A stretch of 64,000 bases of DNA from Ovis canadensis (lineage: Eukaryota > Chordata > Mammalia > Artiodactyla > Bovidae). A program made the translations under genes and the position numbers. Where the stretch lies: the NCBI RefSeq assembly GCF_042477335.2, contig NC_091727.1, positions 120,807,501-120,871,500 on the forward strand, written 5' to 3'. Under the pieces are notes generated by a model. It was not told where the DNA came from and ran no database searches. It saw only the letters and a program-made list of their open reading frames with translations. Positions 49,893 through 62,308 of this stretch are shown here, piece after piece. Position 1 is the first letter of the stretch, and every line of letters begins with the position of its first letter.

Positions 49893-49966
49893 TTTGTCCT
49901 TTATTGTGCCCGTCTTTGCATGAAATGTTCCCTTGGTATCTCTAATTTTCTTGAAGAGATTTTCTT
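49893..49966 (-). mobile_element. Isolated internal BovB fragment
   Basis: TTTGTCCTTTATTGTGCCCG, TCTTTGCATGAAATGTTCCC and TTGGTATCTCTAATTTTCTTG match the DTKGTFHAKMGSIKDRN part of BovB. Both ends are missing, including the 3' tail. It lies 527 bp from a KLHL4 exon. Confidence 0.85.
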
Positions 49967-52530
49967 GAAACCTAGGCTGTACTGATTACTAAAATTATGA
50001 AGGTATTAATGATGAAGTAAGTAGGAAATTATACCAAGCTACATTAATCAACTATATATAGAAGACTTACATTAAAATGATGTAGAAGTCTGCTTAAAGC
50101 CAAGTTATTTTTTCCAAACACTAAATAAAATATAAAAGATGAATTTACTCTATATCTCTTATCTGCATCTATGAACATATATGACTGATAGTTTTGTATC
50201 TTTAATTCTGAAATGTTTTTAGCCCATTTTCCTACTAATCAAAATGTAGATCATCTAGCTGGCTTATTATGGCAACTCTGTATTTGATTGAAAAAGAGTT
50301 TTCCTTTTTTTAACTAATCTTTTTCTTTGGGACTCACTTCACAGTTTTTTCTGTGTTTATCAACTTTCTGCTTTAAAACGTTGCAAATATTGCTTCTTAC
50401 TTCATTTCAAAGTTCCTATTCAGCTCTTACTTATGATCTATTCAAGGGTGAACAAAATCAACTAAACTTTCTGGTATTGTTTAGAACAATAGTTCCTGTA
50501 GTTGTGAATATATCTAATTTAGTTGTTTCCTCCATCTATTTTCAAATGAACTTAAAAATCACTATGTTAGCTTTTATTTGTTCCCTGTTATACTGTCTCT
50601 CAGAATTCATTATTTTAGTAAGTGAAAATTTAGTGAATACCTGGCATGCACAAAAGCCTGAAGTTTAGCATTCAACCATTTAAAATTTTTGACTGTGTGA
50701 TCATACTTACAACTTTTTGATGACTCTTTTAATATACACGGTAGGGGTTATAGTTAATTCCAGCCACTTGTGTGGTATCTATATTTAGCAACTAATTCCA
50801 AGTTAATTGTATGAGTCAAAAGGAAATTAAAGACTGAGGAAGTACTGTATTTCCTAAATATCAAACGGTGAAAGTTCAACAAGTATCTTAAAAAGATAAA
50901 TAAAACTACACATTGTAAGAAAAGGCATACATATAGAAAAATTTTTAAGAATGTAAATTGGTATGTTTTTAAATGCAATACTGATTTACATAGATAAATG
51001 CTATCACCTTAATATTTTTGCTTTATGTAGGTTTTTTTTTTTCCTTTTCTTTTCTTTCCTTTTTTGCTCCTATGTGCTCAACTGGTTTTTCAATTCTAAG
51101 ACCCTCAAAGAGAGGGGTCAGTTTTGTTGTTGCTGCTCTTTCATCCAAAATAGTGGCAAGATAGCAACAAAGAACATAAAATTTGAGTAATAATTCCCTG
51201 TCCAGTAGTTCTATGATGCTTGCCCTTGGCATGGCTATCTAACCTTAACAGCCTTAGTTTCCTCATCTCCAAAATTAAGGTAATAAAAATCTATCTTGTA
51301 GCATTACCATGAGGATTAGAAATGATGTCTGCAAAACGCCAATCAAGGATCAAGTATTCACAAATAATCGTATTTACTATTATTGTAGTTTTCTGTAACT
51401 TCCCATAAAGCTTTTTATATTTTCATATACTAGGTATTTCAAGAGTCTCAAAATGATGGCTTTACTTTTTTCCATATCAAACTGGTAGCAGAGTCAAGGG
51501 ATTATAGGCTCACATTTCACTCATTTTTGTAAGCTATGAAGGAGTTGAAGATACATATTATTACCATCTTGTGTAATATATTCATTTGTGTAATGTTAAT
51601 GTGAAAGACAAGAACCTGAAAAAATAAAAATAGCAAATAAACACAAAAATCAAACAAATAAACATAAATCTTCGCATTTCTCACTCTGCTATTTGGACAT
51701 TTTAAAAATCAAATATTATAGATAGCCATTTTTGCATTTTATACTTAGTACCCTTTTGATTTAATATCAAACAAGACACCTTTTAAATTCTGTGCCTGTT
51801 CTTTCTACTCAACAAAATGCAGTAAAATATCAAGTTGCTAGACTTGAAATCTATTATAACATTTTAGTGTATTTGTTATTTTCTGAAGAACACTAGTTCT
51901 ATGAAGTTACTCTACATCTTTAGAAAATAATTGTAGTTGCAAACTCCTGTTATACAGATTTATTATTAATTGAGATATCTCCTATATGGTCTTCCAATTT
52001 CCAATTACACATACCAAAAGAAAAAATAGTTTTCCAGAAGCATAGAACTTTGATTTTTGTATCATTCTCTATAAGGTGTCAAAACATTTCCATGTATGAT
52101 TTGGCAAATTTTAAGTGAGTTGATTTTAGTTCCTACACAGCCAATTCTTAATTACAAAATCCTTGCCTCATTGTTTTGGCAACATGGTTCTATAGGTAGA
52201 AATCAATGTAAAGAGACAGAACTGTGGGAAAAAATGTTTTAAGAAGTATTCAAGGTAGACATGGTGGCTTCAGAAAATTTTCCCTATTCTTATTGAAAAC
52301 AATTCTTTTGTAAAATCATTATTTTTATTCCAGAATTGAATTGTTGGTCTTGTTATCAACACTTTAAGCTTATTTGTAAATGGTCTTTGGTCATCTATCA
52401 GGAAATTGACAGCAATAAATTAGAAGTCATTCTCTTATTTCTGTCAAAAAACAAATTTGGAGGACCTCATCCCTTCCACTTATGATAAATCTGTAAGTTC
52501 TCCCTGAAAAGATCTTAGGTTGCAAAGCAA
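49967..52530. other. Intronic sequence, one MIR trace
   Basis: AT-rich. MIR-like text appears at about 51225-51390 (CTTAGTTTCCTCATCTCC ... ACCATGAGGATTAGAAATGATG). No exon or young repeat seen. Confidence 0.5.
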
Positions 52531-52539
52531 ATACTCAAA

Positions 52540-53680
52540 TCAAAAAAAAAAAAAAAATGCTGCCATAAGAGTCACAAAATACCTCAAGTTGCCAACACAA
52601 TCTTGTGAAAAAAAAAAAAAAAAAAACAAAGCTGGATGTATCACTGTCCCAGACTTCAGACTATACCACAAAGCTAAAGTGAGCAAAACAGCATGGAACT
52701 AGCACCAAAACACATACAAAGATCAATGTTACAGAATAGAAAGTACAGAAATAAGCCCCCACATACAGTCAATTAATCTATGACAAAGGAGGCAAGCATA
52801 TACAATGGAGAAAAGATAGTCTTCAACAAGTGGCGCTGAAAAAACTAAACAGTTACATACAAAATAATGAGATAAGAATATTCCTTCACACCATATACAA
52901 AAATAAAATCAAAATGGTTTAAAGACCTAAATGTAAGATCTGATACCATAAAACTCCTAGGAAAAAAATGCAGAACACTACTTGACATAAATCACAGCAA
53001 TATTTTTTGGTTCCATCTCCTAAGGCAAAATAAATAAAAGCAAAAAATAAACAAGGGGGGTCTAATTAAGCTTAATTAGAAAAATATTAGGAAAAAAATT
53101 AATTATGAAAATACCAAAAAAATGAAAAGGCATCCTATGGAATGGAAGAAAATGTTTGCAAATGATGTGAAATACAAGTGGTCAATATCCAAAATATGTA
53201 AATAGCTCATACAATTCAATATAAAAAAATTAAAAATGGGTAGAAGAACTGAATAGAAATTTTTCTAAAGAAGACAGCTAAATGGCAAATGAAAAGATGC
53301 TTAGCATTGCTAATTATTAAAGAAAGGTAATCAAAAACACAATGAGATATCACTTCACACCTATCAGTTGACTATCATCAAAAAGTTTCCAAATAACAAA
53401 TGATGGAGAGGATGTGGATAAAAGGGAACCCTTGTACGCTACTGTTGGGAATATAAATCGGTATAACCACTATGGAAAATGGTATGAAGGTTCCTCAAAA
53501 ACTAAAAATATAACTATCATATGATCCAGAAATCCCACTATTGGGGTATATATTTCAAAAAACTAAGACACTAAATCAAAATTATATATGCATACAATGT
53601 TCACAGACTCATACACAATACTCAAGACGTGGAAGCAACCCAAGTGTCATCAACATACAAATGGATGAAAAAGATGCTAT
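52540..53680 (+). mobile_element. L1 ORF2 3' part (sense), left half
   Basis: ACAAAGCTGGATGTATCACTG, CACAGTCAATTAATCTATGAC-like text, then AAGTGGTCAATATCC and CCACTATTGGGGTATATATTTC follow L1 ORF2 3' order. Two A-tracts (52540-52556 and 52607-52625) interrupt its start. A BovB splits it from 55035-55510. Confidence 0.8.
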
Positions 53681-54990
53681 CAGTTGAGTTCAGTCGCTCA
53701 GTCGTGTCCGACTTTTTTGCGACCCCATGAATCGCAGCATGCCAGGCCTCCCTGTCCATCACCATCTCCCAGAGTTCACTCAGACTCATGTCCATCGAGT
53801 CAGTGATGCCATCCAGCCATCTCATCCTTGGTCGTCCCCTTATCCTCCTGCCCTCAATCCCTCCCAGCATCAGAGTCTTTTCCAATGAGTCAACTCTTTG
53901 CATGAGGTGGCCAAAGTATTGGAGTTTCAGCTTTAGCATCATCCCTTCCAAAGAACACCCACGACTGATCTCCTTTAGAATGGACTGGTTGGATCTCCTT
54001 GCAGTCCAAGGGACTCTAAAGAGTCTCCTCCAACACCACAGTTCAAAAGCATCAATTTTTCGGTGCTCAGCTTTCTTCACAGTCCGACTCTCACATCCAT
54101 ACATGACTACTGGAAAAACCATAGCCTTGACTAGATGGACCTTTGCTGGCAAAGTAATGTCTCTGCTTTTGAATATGCTATCTAGGTTGGTCATAACTAT
54201 TCTTCCAAGGAGTAATTGTCTTTTAATTTCATGGCTGCAATCACCATCTGCAGTGATTTTGAAGCCCCCCAAAATAAACTCTGACACTGTTTCCACTATT
54301 TCCCCATCTATTTCCCATGAAGTGATGGGACCAGATGCCATGATCTTCGTTTTCTGACTGTTGAGCTTTAAGCCAACTTTTTCACTCTCCTCTATCACTT
54401 TCATCAAGAGGCTTTTTAGTTCCTCTTCACTTTCTGCCATAAGAGTGGTGTCATCTGCATATCTGAGGTTATTGATATTTCTCCCGGCAATCTTGATTCC
54501 AGCTTGTGCTTCTTTCAGCCCAGCGTTTCTCATGATGTACTCTGCATAGAAGTTAAATAAGCAGGGTAACAATATACAGCCTTGACGTACTCCTTTTCCT
54601 ATTTGGAACCAGTCTGTTGCTCCATGTCCACTTCTAACTGTTGCCTCCTGACCTGCATATAGGTTTCTCAAGAGGCAGGTCAGGTGGTCTGGTATTCCCA
54701 TCTCTTTCAGAATTTTCCACAGTTTATTATGATCCACACAGTCAAAGGCTTTGGCATAGTCAATAAAGCAGAAATAGATGTTTTTCTGGAACTCTTTTGC
54801 TTTTTCCATGATCCAACGGATGTTGGCAATTTGATCTCTGGTTCCTCTGCCTTTTCTAAAACCAGCTTGAACATCTGGAACTTCATAGTTCACGTACTGC
54901 TGAAACCTGGCTTGGAGAATTTTGAGCATTACTTTACTGGCGTGTGAGATGAGTGCAATTGTGCGGTATTTTGAGCATTCTTTGGCATAA
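53681..54990 (-). mobile_element. BovB LINE, 5'-truncated, best-preserved copy
   Basis: It runs from the 3' end (TTGAGTTCAGTCGCTCAGTCG on plus) to the [14 protein letters not shown] region. It is inserted in an L1 just before that element's CA repeat. Divergence from the other copies looks low by eye. Confidence 0.93.
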
Positions 54991-55007
54991 TATTTCATTG
55001 TGTGTGT

Positions 55008-55034
55008 CACACACACACACACACACACACACAC
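55008..55034. repeat. (AC)n microsatellite
   Basis: About 13 AC units, matching the CA tract that is normal near the 3' part of this L1 type. Confidence 0.9.
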
Positions 55035-55510
55035 AGTGAAATATTATTCTGACAAAAAAGAGGGAAATTCTGCCACTTACAGTAACATTGATGGGCCTAG
55101 ACAATATTATGATTTTGAAGTAAGTCAGACAAATATAAATCTCTACATGATATCAGTTATATGTAAAATCCCCCTAAAATTGACACAAATGAATGTATAT
55201 TGAATACAGAAAGAGATACGCACATATATTATAGAAAACAAACCTGTGGTTACTAAAAATGAGAGGAAAGGAGGGAAGGACAAATTAGGGGTATGGGATT
55301 AACAGATACAAACTACTGTTAATAAAATGGACAAGTAGCAAGGATACATTTTATAGCACAGAGGATCACAGCCATTATCTTGTAATACTTAGAGTATTGT
55401 CTAAAAAAATACTGAATCATCATGCTGTACATCTGTAACTAATATAATAAGTCTATACTTCAATATAAAGAAATTAATTTTATCATAGAAAAATAAATTT
55501 CTGTCATAAG
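55035..55510 (+). mobile_element. L1 3' end (sense), right half
   Basis: GTGAAATATTATTCTGACAAAAAAG, AACATTGATGGGCCTAGAC and TACTAAAAATGAGAGGAAAGG continue the L1 stopped at 53680. Confidence 0.75.
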
Positions 55511-55711
55511 AGAAAGAGTACCTATTAACAGTTAAGGAAACTCTGATGAAAGGCTTATATCCCATAAGGCAATAGTAAAAAAAAAAGGTATCAGAAAATT
55601 TATATTACTTTATTTATAAAAATTAGCTTTAGATGTACACATTTCAATATGGCTTTAATACTGCCCTCACAATTTAGAGGGTGTTAAGAGTAATTAATTT
55701 GCTTCTGTTAC

Positions 55712-55898
55712 CTTTCATAGCATCCATGCCTCCTACAGCATAAAGTGCTCCCACAGTTGATTTTCTAGGCCTTGTCCTAGGACTTTGCATCATGGGTCTT
55801 CTCTCAGGTAAGAGATGATACTTCATAGCTTCCATCAGGAGTTTCTGACATTCAAGATCACCGGTAAACATGGAGCTGTTTTCAAGATCTGCCAGTAA
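55712..55898 (-). CDS. KLHL4: KLHL4 exon: end of BACK and first kelch strand
   Basis: A 187-bp exon that starts in phase 0 ([19 protein letters not shown]) and ends one base into a glycine codon. It contains the family signature [10 protein letters not shown], which closes the BACK domain, then the basic linker [12 protein letters not shown] and the first kelch motif LYAVGGMD with its diagnostic GG doublet. The acceptor is CTTTTTAG and the donor [26 protein letters not shown] matches my memory of KLHL4 better than of KLHL1. The linker is rich in arginine and lysine, as in the KLHL1/4/5 group. Confidence 0.95.
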
Positions 55899-56835
55899 CT
55901 AAAAAGTAATGATGCATGGTATATGAAGTAAAGAGCAGATCATTAGAAGTAACATTTCCATTTATATAATTTTGCAGGAAACTCAAGCTAATTCTAATGT
56001 ATGTGTTATTATTTAATATTTTAAGTTACTTAAGTAACATATTTTATGACTAAAAGCCTCATGGTAGCAACTAATTTATTAATGAAAATTTATTTGACAT
56101 ATCATTCCTCATTTGAATATGTATTTTGCATACAATCTCCAGGAGTAAAAGTGAAAAAGCACTCATAAAATGTGTTACTGAAAGTGAAGTAAATGGCTAT
56201 GTCTGTACAAAGCAAGCATCTCCTGTCCTACTGCATGTAGCTAGAGAAACAATCAAATTTGTGGTTGATTTAAGGGAAGTAGAGCAAACATGAACAATTA
56301 AAGTAATATTACCATGGGGGCTGCATCTTTATCATCAAATCAAAGCACAAAGCAGGTGTTTTTTATCTATATATGTACATGTATTCACAGGTGAAGTACA
56401 TGTATTAGTAATTAGGTGATTCATTGTCAGTACTATATGACATCAATCTTTTCTAACCAATGTTGCCTGACAGATAATATGACCCCAATTGAATGAAATA
56501 AAATCTAGGTAAAGTATTCTTCCTGAGACTAGTTGAGGAGAAGTTACGAGCCTTTTTAGAATTTTTCCAAGGGTCATTTAGATTGATTCTTAGAAGTCTG
56601 AAGTCCACATCATCTATCATAGGACATTGTCAGCAACAGCAATCAGGTTGCTGGAAAGGAGGTACTAATCTTTCCCCATAAAACTTCCCTGAAGTTTCCT
56701 GTGCTGCACTGGTTAACCTAAGCTCTGTTCTCACCCCACTTGTTATCTCTGATGGATCACTGTTTTGACTTGGCTGGTGAGATTCCAGGTACCTCCTTTA
56801 TGAAGTATAAAATTAAGGGCTTCTGAACCTGTACA

Positions 56836-56975
56836 CCAGTGCACCTCAAATTTTTAAGAGTCATCTGAAAAGCTTGCTAAAATAAAGATTCCTTGGCTTC
56901 AGCTGCATAAATTGTTTCAGTAGGTTTGTGGTGGGGGCCTGAGAAGCTGAGTTTCAAACAAGCTTCCAGTCTTAA
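56836..56975 (+). repeat. MER5A-like DNA transposon
   Basis: CAGTGCACCTCAAATTTTTAAG, ATCTGAAAAGCTTGCTAAAATAAAG, TTCAGTAGGTTTGTGGTGGGG and GCCTGAGAAGCTGAGTTTC follow the MER5A order. Confidence 0.75.
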
Positions 56976-56984
56976 GAGTAAATA

Positions 56985-57890
56985 TATACTGGGAGTTCCA
57001 AAGATGGCAGAGAATAAAGACTCTGAACTCATCTCTTCTCCTGGGCACATGAAAATTACAACTATTTCCAGGATAACTATTGATTTTAAAAAAAGACCAG
57101 AATCTACCAGAAAAGATCATTTACAACTAAAGATGTAAAGACGGAACCACAAGTTAGGTAGGAGAGATAGAATCTTGGTACAGTCAAGACCCAGAATCCT
57201 CGGGTGGCTGACCCACAAACAGGAGAATAATTACAACCCCTCAAAAGAGCGAGGGTTCTAAGCCCCACACTGGGCTCCCTAGTCCAGGTGTCCTGTACCA
57301 GGAAGACTCCAGACTATTTAGCTTTGAAGGTCAGCAAGGTTTATATTCAGGAGACTCAGAGGGCTGTGGGAAATAGTGACTCTATACTTAAAGGGAACAC
57401 ACAAAATTTCACATGGTTTGGGATCCAAGGAAAAAACAGGAACTTGAAAGGAGACAGGGTAAGAGCTACCAGCTGATTTTAGAGTCACCAGGAAAGGCAA
57501 TAGATAGCTCACCTTAGAATCAGACATGGGCAGCAACCATTGTGGGAGTTCATTCTACCATGTGGACACTGGTCCTAGCAAGGGCCATTTTGGAAACTTC
57601 CCTTTAGCTTAATAGCAGCCAGACTTGCCCCTATCCAATAGACTACAGGCACTAATCCTGGGATGCCTCAGGTGAAACAACTAACTGAGAAGAGACATAA
57701 GCCTACTCACCCGAAGATGTGGTGTATACACACACACACTGGAATACTACTCAGCCATTAAAAAAATTCCCATTTGCAAGAACATGGATGGTCCTGGAGT
57801 GTGTTGTGCTCAGTTTATATATATATAAAATCTGCCATACACTTGAAACTAACATAGCATTGTTATGTATTTCAATAAAAGTTGATTACT
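56985..57890 (+). mobile_element. L1 with 5'UTR fused to 3' end
   Basis: CTGGGAGTTCCAAAGATGGC opens an L1 5'UTR-like block that runs to about 57715 (CCTACTCACCCGAAGATG). It is followed at once by L1 3' sequence (ACACTGGAATACTACTCAGCC, AAGAACATGGATGGTCCTGG). Both ORFs are absent. Confidence 0.6.
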
Positions 57891-58289
57891 GACTATAATG
57901 ATGCTCTAGTGCATCTGAAACTCTTTAATATGGTTTCAATCATAGCAGTTAATTGCTCATGTTAGTTAGTAGTTTTTATTCAGAATCTAACTCCTTCCTA
58001 GAGTCTCCTCTGGGATGTTACTGTAATAATTACTATCACCTTTCCTAGAAGGTGGTAGGAAAAGAAAAAGAGTTAGCTTTAGTCATTTCCCCTGCTTGTT
58101 ACAAGCGCTGTTTGGTGAGAGAAAACTGAAACTAACGAGTATGCTAAAGTTTGGAGATTATTTGTAGGTCTTTTATTAAACTTTCTTTCCCCTCTCTCTT
58201 ATCATTATTAATATTGCTAACTGAAGGCTGTATTTGTCCTTTTGTGAAACAAATCCTGCACTAGAAATTCCATATAAAACAGATAAATG

Positions 58290-58488
58290 AAGTCACTCAG
58301 TCATGTCCGACTCTTTGCGACCCCATGGACTGTAGCCTACCAGGCTCCTCTGTCCATGGGATTTTCCAGGCAATAGTACTGGAGTGGATTGCAATTTCCT
58401 TCTCCAGCAGATCTTCCTGACCCAGGGATCGAACCCAGGTCTCCCACATTGTAGACAGATGCTTTACCGTCTGAGCCACCAGGGAAGT
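58290..58488 (-). mobile_element. BOV-tA SINE next to a KLHL4 donor
   Basis: The plus strand shows GAAGTCACTCAGTCATGTCC to CTGAGCCACCAGGGAAGT. It is sense with respect to KLHL4 and begins 68 bp past the donor at 58556. Confidence 0.92.
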
Positions 58489-58556
58489 AAGGAATAGATT
58501 AATGTCCAGCTGTCATTTAGAATTATAATTTCCATTACCTGAGTAAGTTTCCATAC

Positions 58557-58769
58557 CTGTGGTGGAAGTAACGGCAATCTGATGTAAGAAAGCAGCATTG
58601 CTAGGTCTTGTTGCCTAGCCTGCACATCATGCCCCACCCACAGCATTAGAGCATGGAAAATGGTTTCTTCATCAGGCACATTAATGTCATCACTGCACAA
58701 AAGTTTTGAAATCTCATTAGCTGGAAGGAGGAGGAATTCTTGGTTCTGTATTACCTCGATGAAGTGTTC
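58557..58769 (-). CDS. KLHL4: KLHL4 exon: BACK domain
   Basis: A 213-bp, 71-codon exon in phase 0 at both ends. It begins [16 protein letters not shown] and ends [10 protein letters not shown]. The segment [20 protein letters not shown] is the typical middle of a BACK domain, which in this family links the BTB dimer and cullin-3 interface to the propeller. The acceptor AG is at 58771-58770, after a TCTCTCTTTTCT pyrimidine tract; the donor is CAG|GTATGG. Joining it to the exon at 62638-62834 gives an uninterrupted ...HRYTM|EHFIE... reading. A BOV-tA SINE in gene-sense orientation ends 68 bp past the donor. I see no frameshift or stop. Confidence 0.95.
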
Positions 58770-58859
58770 CTAGAAAAGAGAGATCTACTGAAATTTTGTG
58801 CTTTAACTTCTTAACAAAATAAGTTTATCAAAGCATTTTACTTTGTTAAACTTCAGAAA

Positions 58860-61800
58860 AAGTCAGAGAGATAGATATATGCATTTATAAAAAATAGATG
58901 CTATTGCTGCCCATGAGAGGGGGGTCGGATGTGTCCTCTGAAGCTGAGGAATCAAAGAAGGCCTGGGAGAGGCTGTGCATTTGAGGGGGCAACATACTGA
59001 ATTATTTCATGATGAAAAAAAGAGGTCAATTAAAAACTCCTTCCTCTTGTGAAAAAACACGATCTATTAATCAAGGCAAAGGTATATTTTATAATGAATA
59101 AAGATCTACAAGTTAAGGTTTATCTGAAAGTGACTCTTATGGAATTGTTTGTTGAGGGATAGATAGTGGGGCTATCTTTCAATTTTTATATATTTTACCT
59201 TAATTCTCCCTTCTGTCATTTGTGCTGTATTTCTGTCAAGTATCAAATCTCAGGCAGTTATGTTTCAACTTTTAAAATCAAAACATTATTATGTTTTTTC
59301 TATTTATAATATTATATATATTTATTTGACAACACAATTACCATTTCGAATATTTTTCATAGTGACGATTTTAAGTTTAAATTCAGTAAAATATACTTTT
59401 GAAATTGATATAAAGGAATATTCTTATCTCATTATTTTGCATTTAGCTGTTTAGTTGGTAACTTATATTGCCTAGTACACTGATATTTTGGAAGCAGCTT
59501 AAGACAGCCTCTTTATAACTGGGGGATCTGGATAAACCAGATCACTCTTTCATCTCCATTCTGAGTTTAGTCATTGTGGGAGGTGAGACTTCTGCCAATG
59601 AACCATTCATCCCCTTGAGTTTATTCATTGTGAAACTCAGTTAACCTAATAACAAAATTCTTCATACACCAGTCATCAAGCTTGATAGTCCCATCAGGAG
59701 GCTCTAAGACCATAAATTCCAAGTTGACTTGCCTTTTTTGACAAAGAGCCTCCTTGTGACTAAGACAAGCACCAGGGGGAGAACTGTTGAATTTACTATA
59801 GCAGATGTTCCTTGTTGAAAACCCTCTCACCTATAGCAAAGTGGTGAAGTTAGTACTAAAATACTAATAGTATTAGTAACTAGTAATTAATTAGTAACTA
59901 ATACTAATAGTATTAGTACTAATGATTCATTACATTTGTACAGCATTTCACACTTTAAAAATTTCTTTTATAAACATTAAGTCACACCAATGCAATCTTG
60001 TGGAAAGTGTAATTAAACAGGCTGTGAATTGGTTTGATCTCCTGCACAGTAAATGGCTAAGCGTGGACTCACATCTATGCCTTCGGGTCTACTTCATTTT
60101 ATTTGATACTGCAACTGACTTTCATAAATGACATAATTTTTATGAAAGGGTTAAGAAAAAGATAAAACACTCCAAAACTTATGGCTACCTATTATTGATA
60201 GTGTATGTAAACTTTGAAGCTGTATAACTGTTATGCATGATCCCATATCTCGTTCTCCTATTTACTGTCTGATGAAAGAAAATAAAAATAGAGAGAGAGA
60301 GGAAAAAAAGCAGAAGATTAGCCTAGCATGTAAAACCTTAATGGCTAATTAAATTATATACATATGGCACTGAAATATCCAGTACTATAAAACAGATACT
60401 TAGTCAAGCTTAAAGATTAATTTTAAATTGATTTATTTTACTCCTAATTTCAAGGTAAATGCTTTCTTCTAATCACCTTCCCAAGTGTCTTTTGTGTGTG
60501 TGCCCTTGATTTGGTATTCATCTTTTAAAATCCACAATTATGTTGTGTAAAATAATATTAAATGAATATAGCCTATTTCCTGAATGTTTCATCAATGCAG
60601 ACTACTATTTATATGACTGTGATAGTCAATTTTATGTGTCAACTTGACTCAGCCCTGGAGTCTTCTGGCCAAACATTATTCTAGGTGTGTCTGTGAAGAT
60701 ATTTCTGGATGAGGCCCACTCACATTAGATAAGACAATCTGTTTATTCAGTCTATGGTTCAAATGACTAAATTCTTAGAGATCAACATTATTCTTAGACA
60801 TTAAAGTTATTTGCATTTTATACTATCAATACAGTATTATTAAAGCATTATTATAGCATGATCTTGGCATATTTTACCAAATTTATAATAGATACTAAAA
60901 TAACTAAAGAGAGCTTAAAGGGGACAACATTGTTGCATTTTTATGTACATCCTGCTTTAGCATTCAGTTTCAGTCACATAATAGGAAAAGGAAGACAAGT
61001 CCATTTTGAGCAACAAAAATAATTCAAGCTGTTTATCAGAATGTGTTTTGTCAGCAAGAGTAAGATACCAGACAGGAAACTGTTAATACATAGTTCAAGA
61101 ATTTAAGTAATTTAACAGGAAGTTCTCATGTTTGGCTTTTGTAGTAGGATTAACCTTTGAACTGCTGTTCTATAATTTATATGGCATCTCTATTTAGGAC
61201 ACATGAATATAAATAGCGTAATTAAATAACATGTTAAAATGTCAATCCATTATAATATGGTATCATTTCAGGAACATGTTTAAAACTTCAAATATTGAAA
61301 AATGACCAAGGGTGGGAAGAACAGAGGCGAAGTTTTACAAGAACTTTTTTAGAGAATCTAAATATTGCAAGTTTGAAAATTTTGAGGTCTATATAAAACT
61401 CTAGAAATACTTTTTAATTATATATATCTCAATTATGGGATTGTAATATTAATTTTATTGTTGCTTTTAGCTGTGATTCTTTATTGTTCACTTTTATGTA
61501 CTAGTCTTTTATTTTTGAATCTTAAATAAATGTAGCTATTTTCTTAGCTTGAAATTTTATCTTTTAATTTGATTTAGCATGAATGGTAAGGATTTATCTA
61601 ATATCCTCTGTCTACTTGTCTCCCTACAGATAATCTATATTTCATGTCACTGTCACTTGACTGAATAAAGGTAGTCTTATCCAATGCAACTTTTATAGAA
61701 TTAACACTAAACATGTTGATTTAGTTTATTGTAACTACTAGTAGAATTGAGAGGGACTTTAAGTTAATTAAGGAATTGAACTGTGAATTGTTTTAAACCA

Positions 61801-62300
61801 AAATACATATTTTAATTGGAAAATAATAAGTCCATTCAATAGAATGGTCTGACTTACTAATTTTGACAGTTCTAAAGCTCCTCCAGTTAACACTAAGCCA
61901 TTAATATTTCCTTTTTATATACTGAATGATATCTAAATTTCATTAGAAACAATAATTTGTACAACTTTATGAAATTCTAATAATATAAAAACATCAGGGA
62001 AATTATTAGTCTTATTACTGTGGATTCTACTTGAAATATATACTTGTCCAGTTTAATTACTGCTGATATTTTCACTTCTCAAAGTTCTGAGGTTTAATTA
62101 AATCTTTTTAGCTTAAAAAATGTGAAATTTGTTTGTATACAGATCAACCAGACCAATATTTTTAGCTAATATTTACTATGTGTAAGTAATTTGAAAATTA
62201 TATAAATCTATAATGCTTTTTAATGTTATCCCAACATTATAATCTTTACCTTGGAATGGTTCTAAACACACATATCAGTAAACATTTCATTAGGTTAGAT
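58860..62300. other. Intronic sequence with little recognised
   Basis: AT-rich. A DNA-transposon-like fragment lies at about 60625-60735 (GATAGTCAATTTTATGTGTC, AACTTGACTCAGCCCTGG), an old mammalian family I cannot name with certainty. A 20-bp unit, ATACTAATAGTATTAGTA, occurs at 59861 and 59901. No exon seen. Confidence 0.5.
59861..59920. repeat. AT-rich near-palindromic direct repeat
   Basis: ATACTAATAGTATTAGTA occurs at 59861 and again 40 bp later at 59901; each copy is nearly its own reverse complement. The spacer TAGTAATTAATTAGTAACTA is also near-symmetric. Confidence 0.85.
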
Positions 62301-62308
62301 ATTGTGTT

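Larger units (their letters stand above)
53622..55034 (-). pseudogene. BovB reverse transcriptase open frame, 470 codons
   Basis: The longest ORF in the window. It holds RT motif [10 protein letters not shown] (residues 90-98), motif B GVRQG (148-152) and motif C YADD (192-195), followed by the BovB C-terminal region ([16 protein letters not shown]). Its first 12 residues, a Cys-Val run, are translated microsatellite, and its last 17 or so come from flanking L1, so start and stop are accidental. The endonuclease domain is missing, so it is not a competent element. In living copies the protein reverse-transcribes the element's RNA at a nicked target. Confidence 0.8.

Noticed and set aside
55674..55871. 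Start of a KLHL4 isoform at the ATG of MFTGDLECQ
   Set aside because: The coding frame continues upstream to a good splice acceptor, so this methionine is internal.
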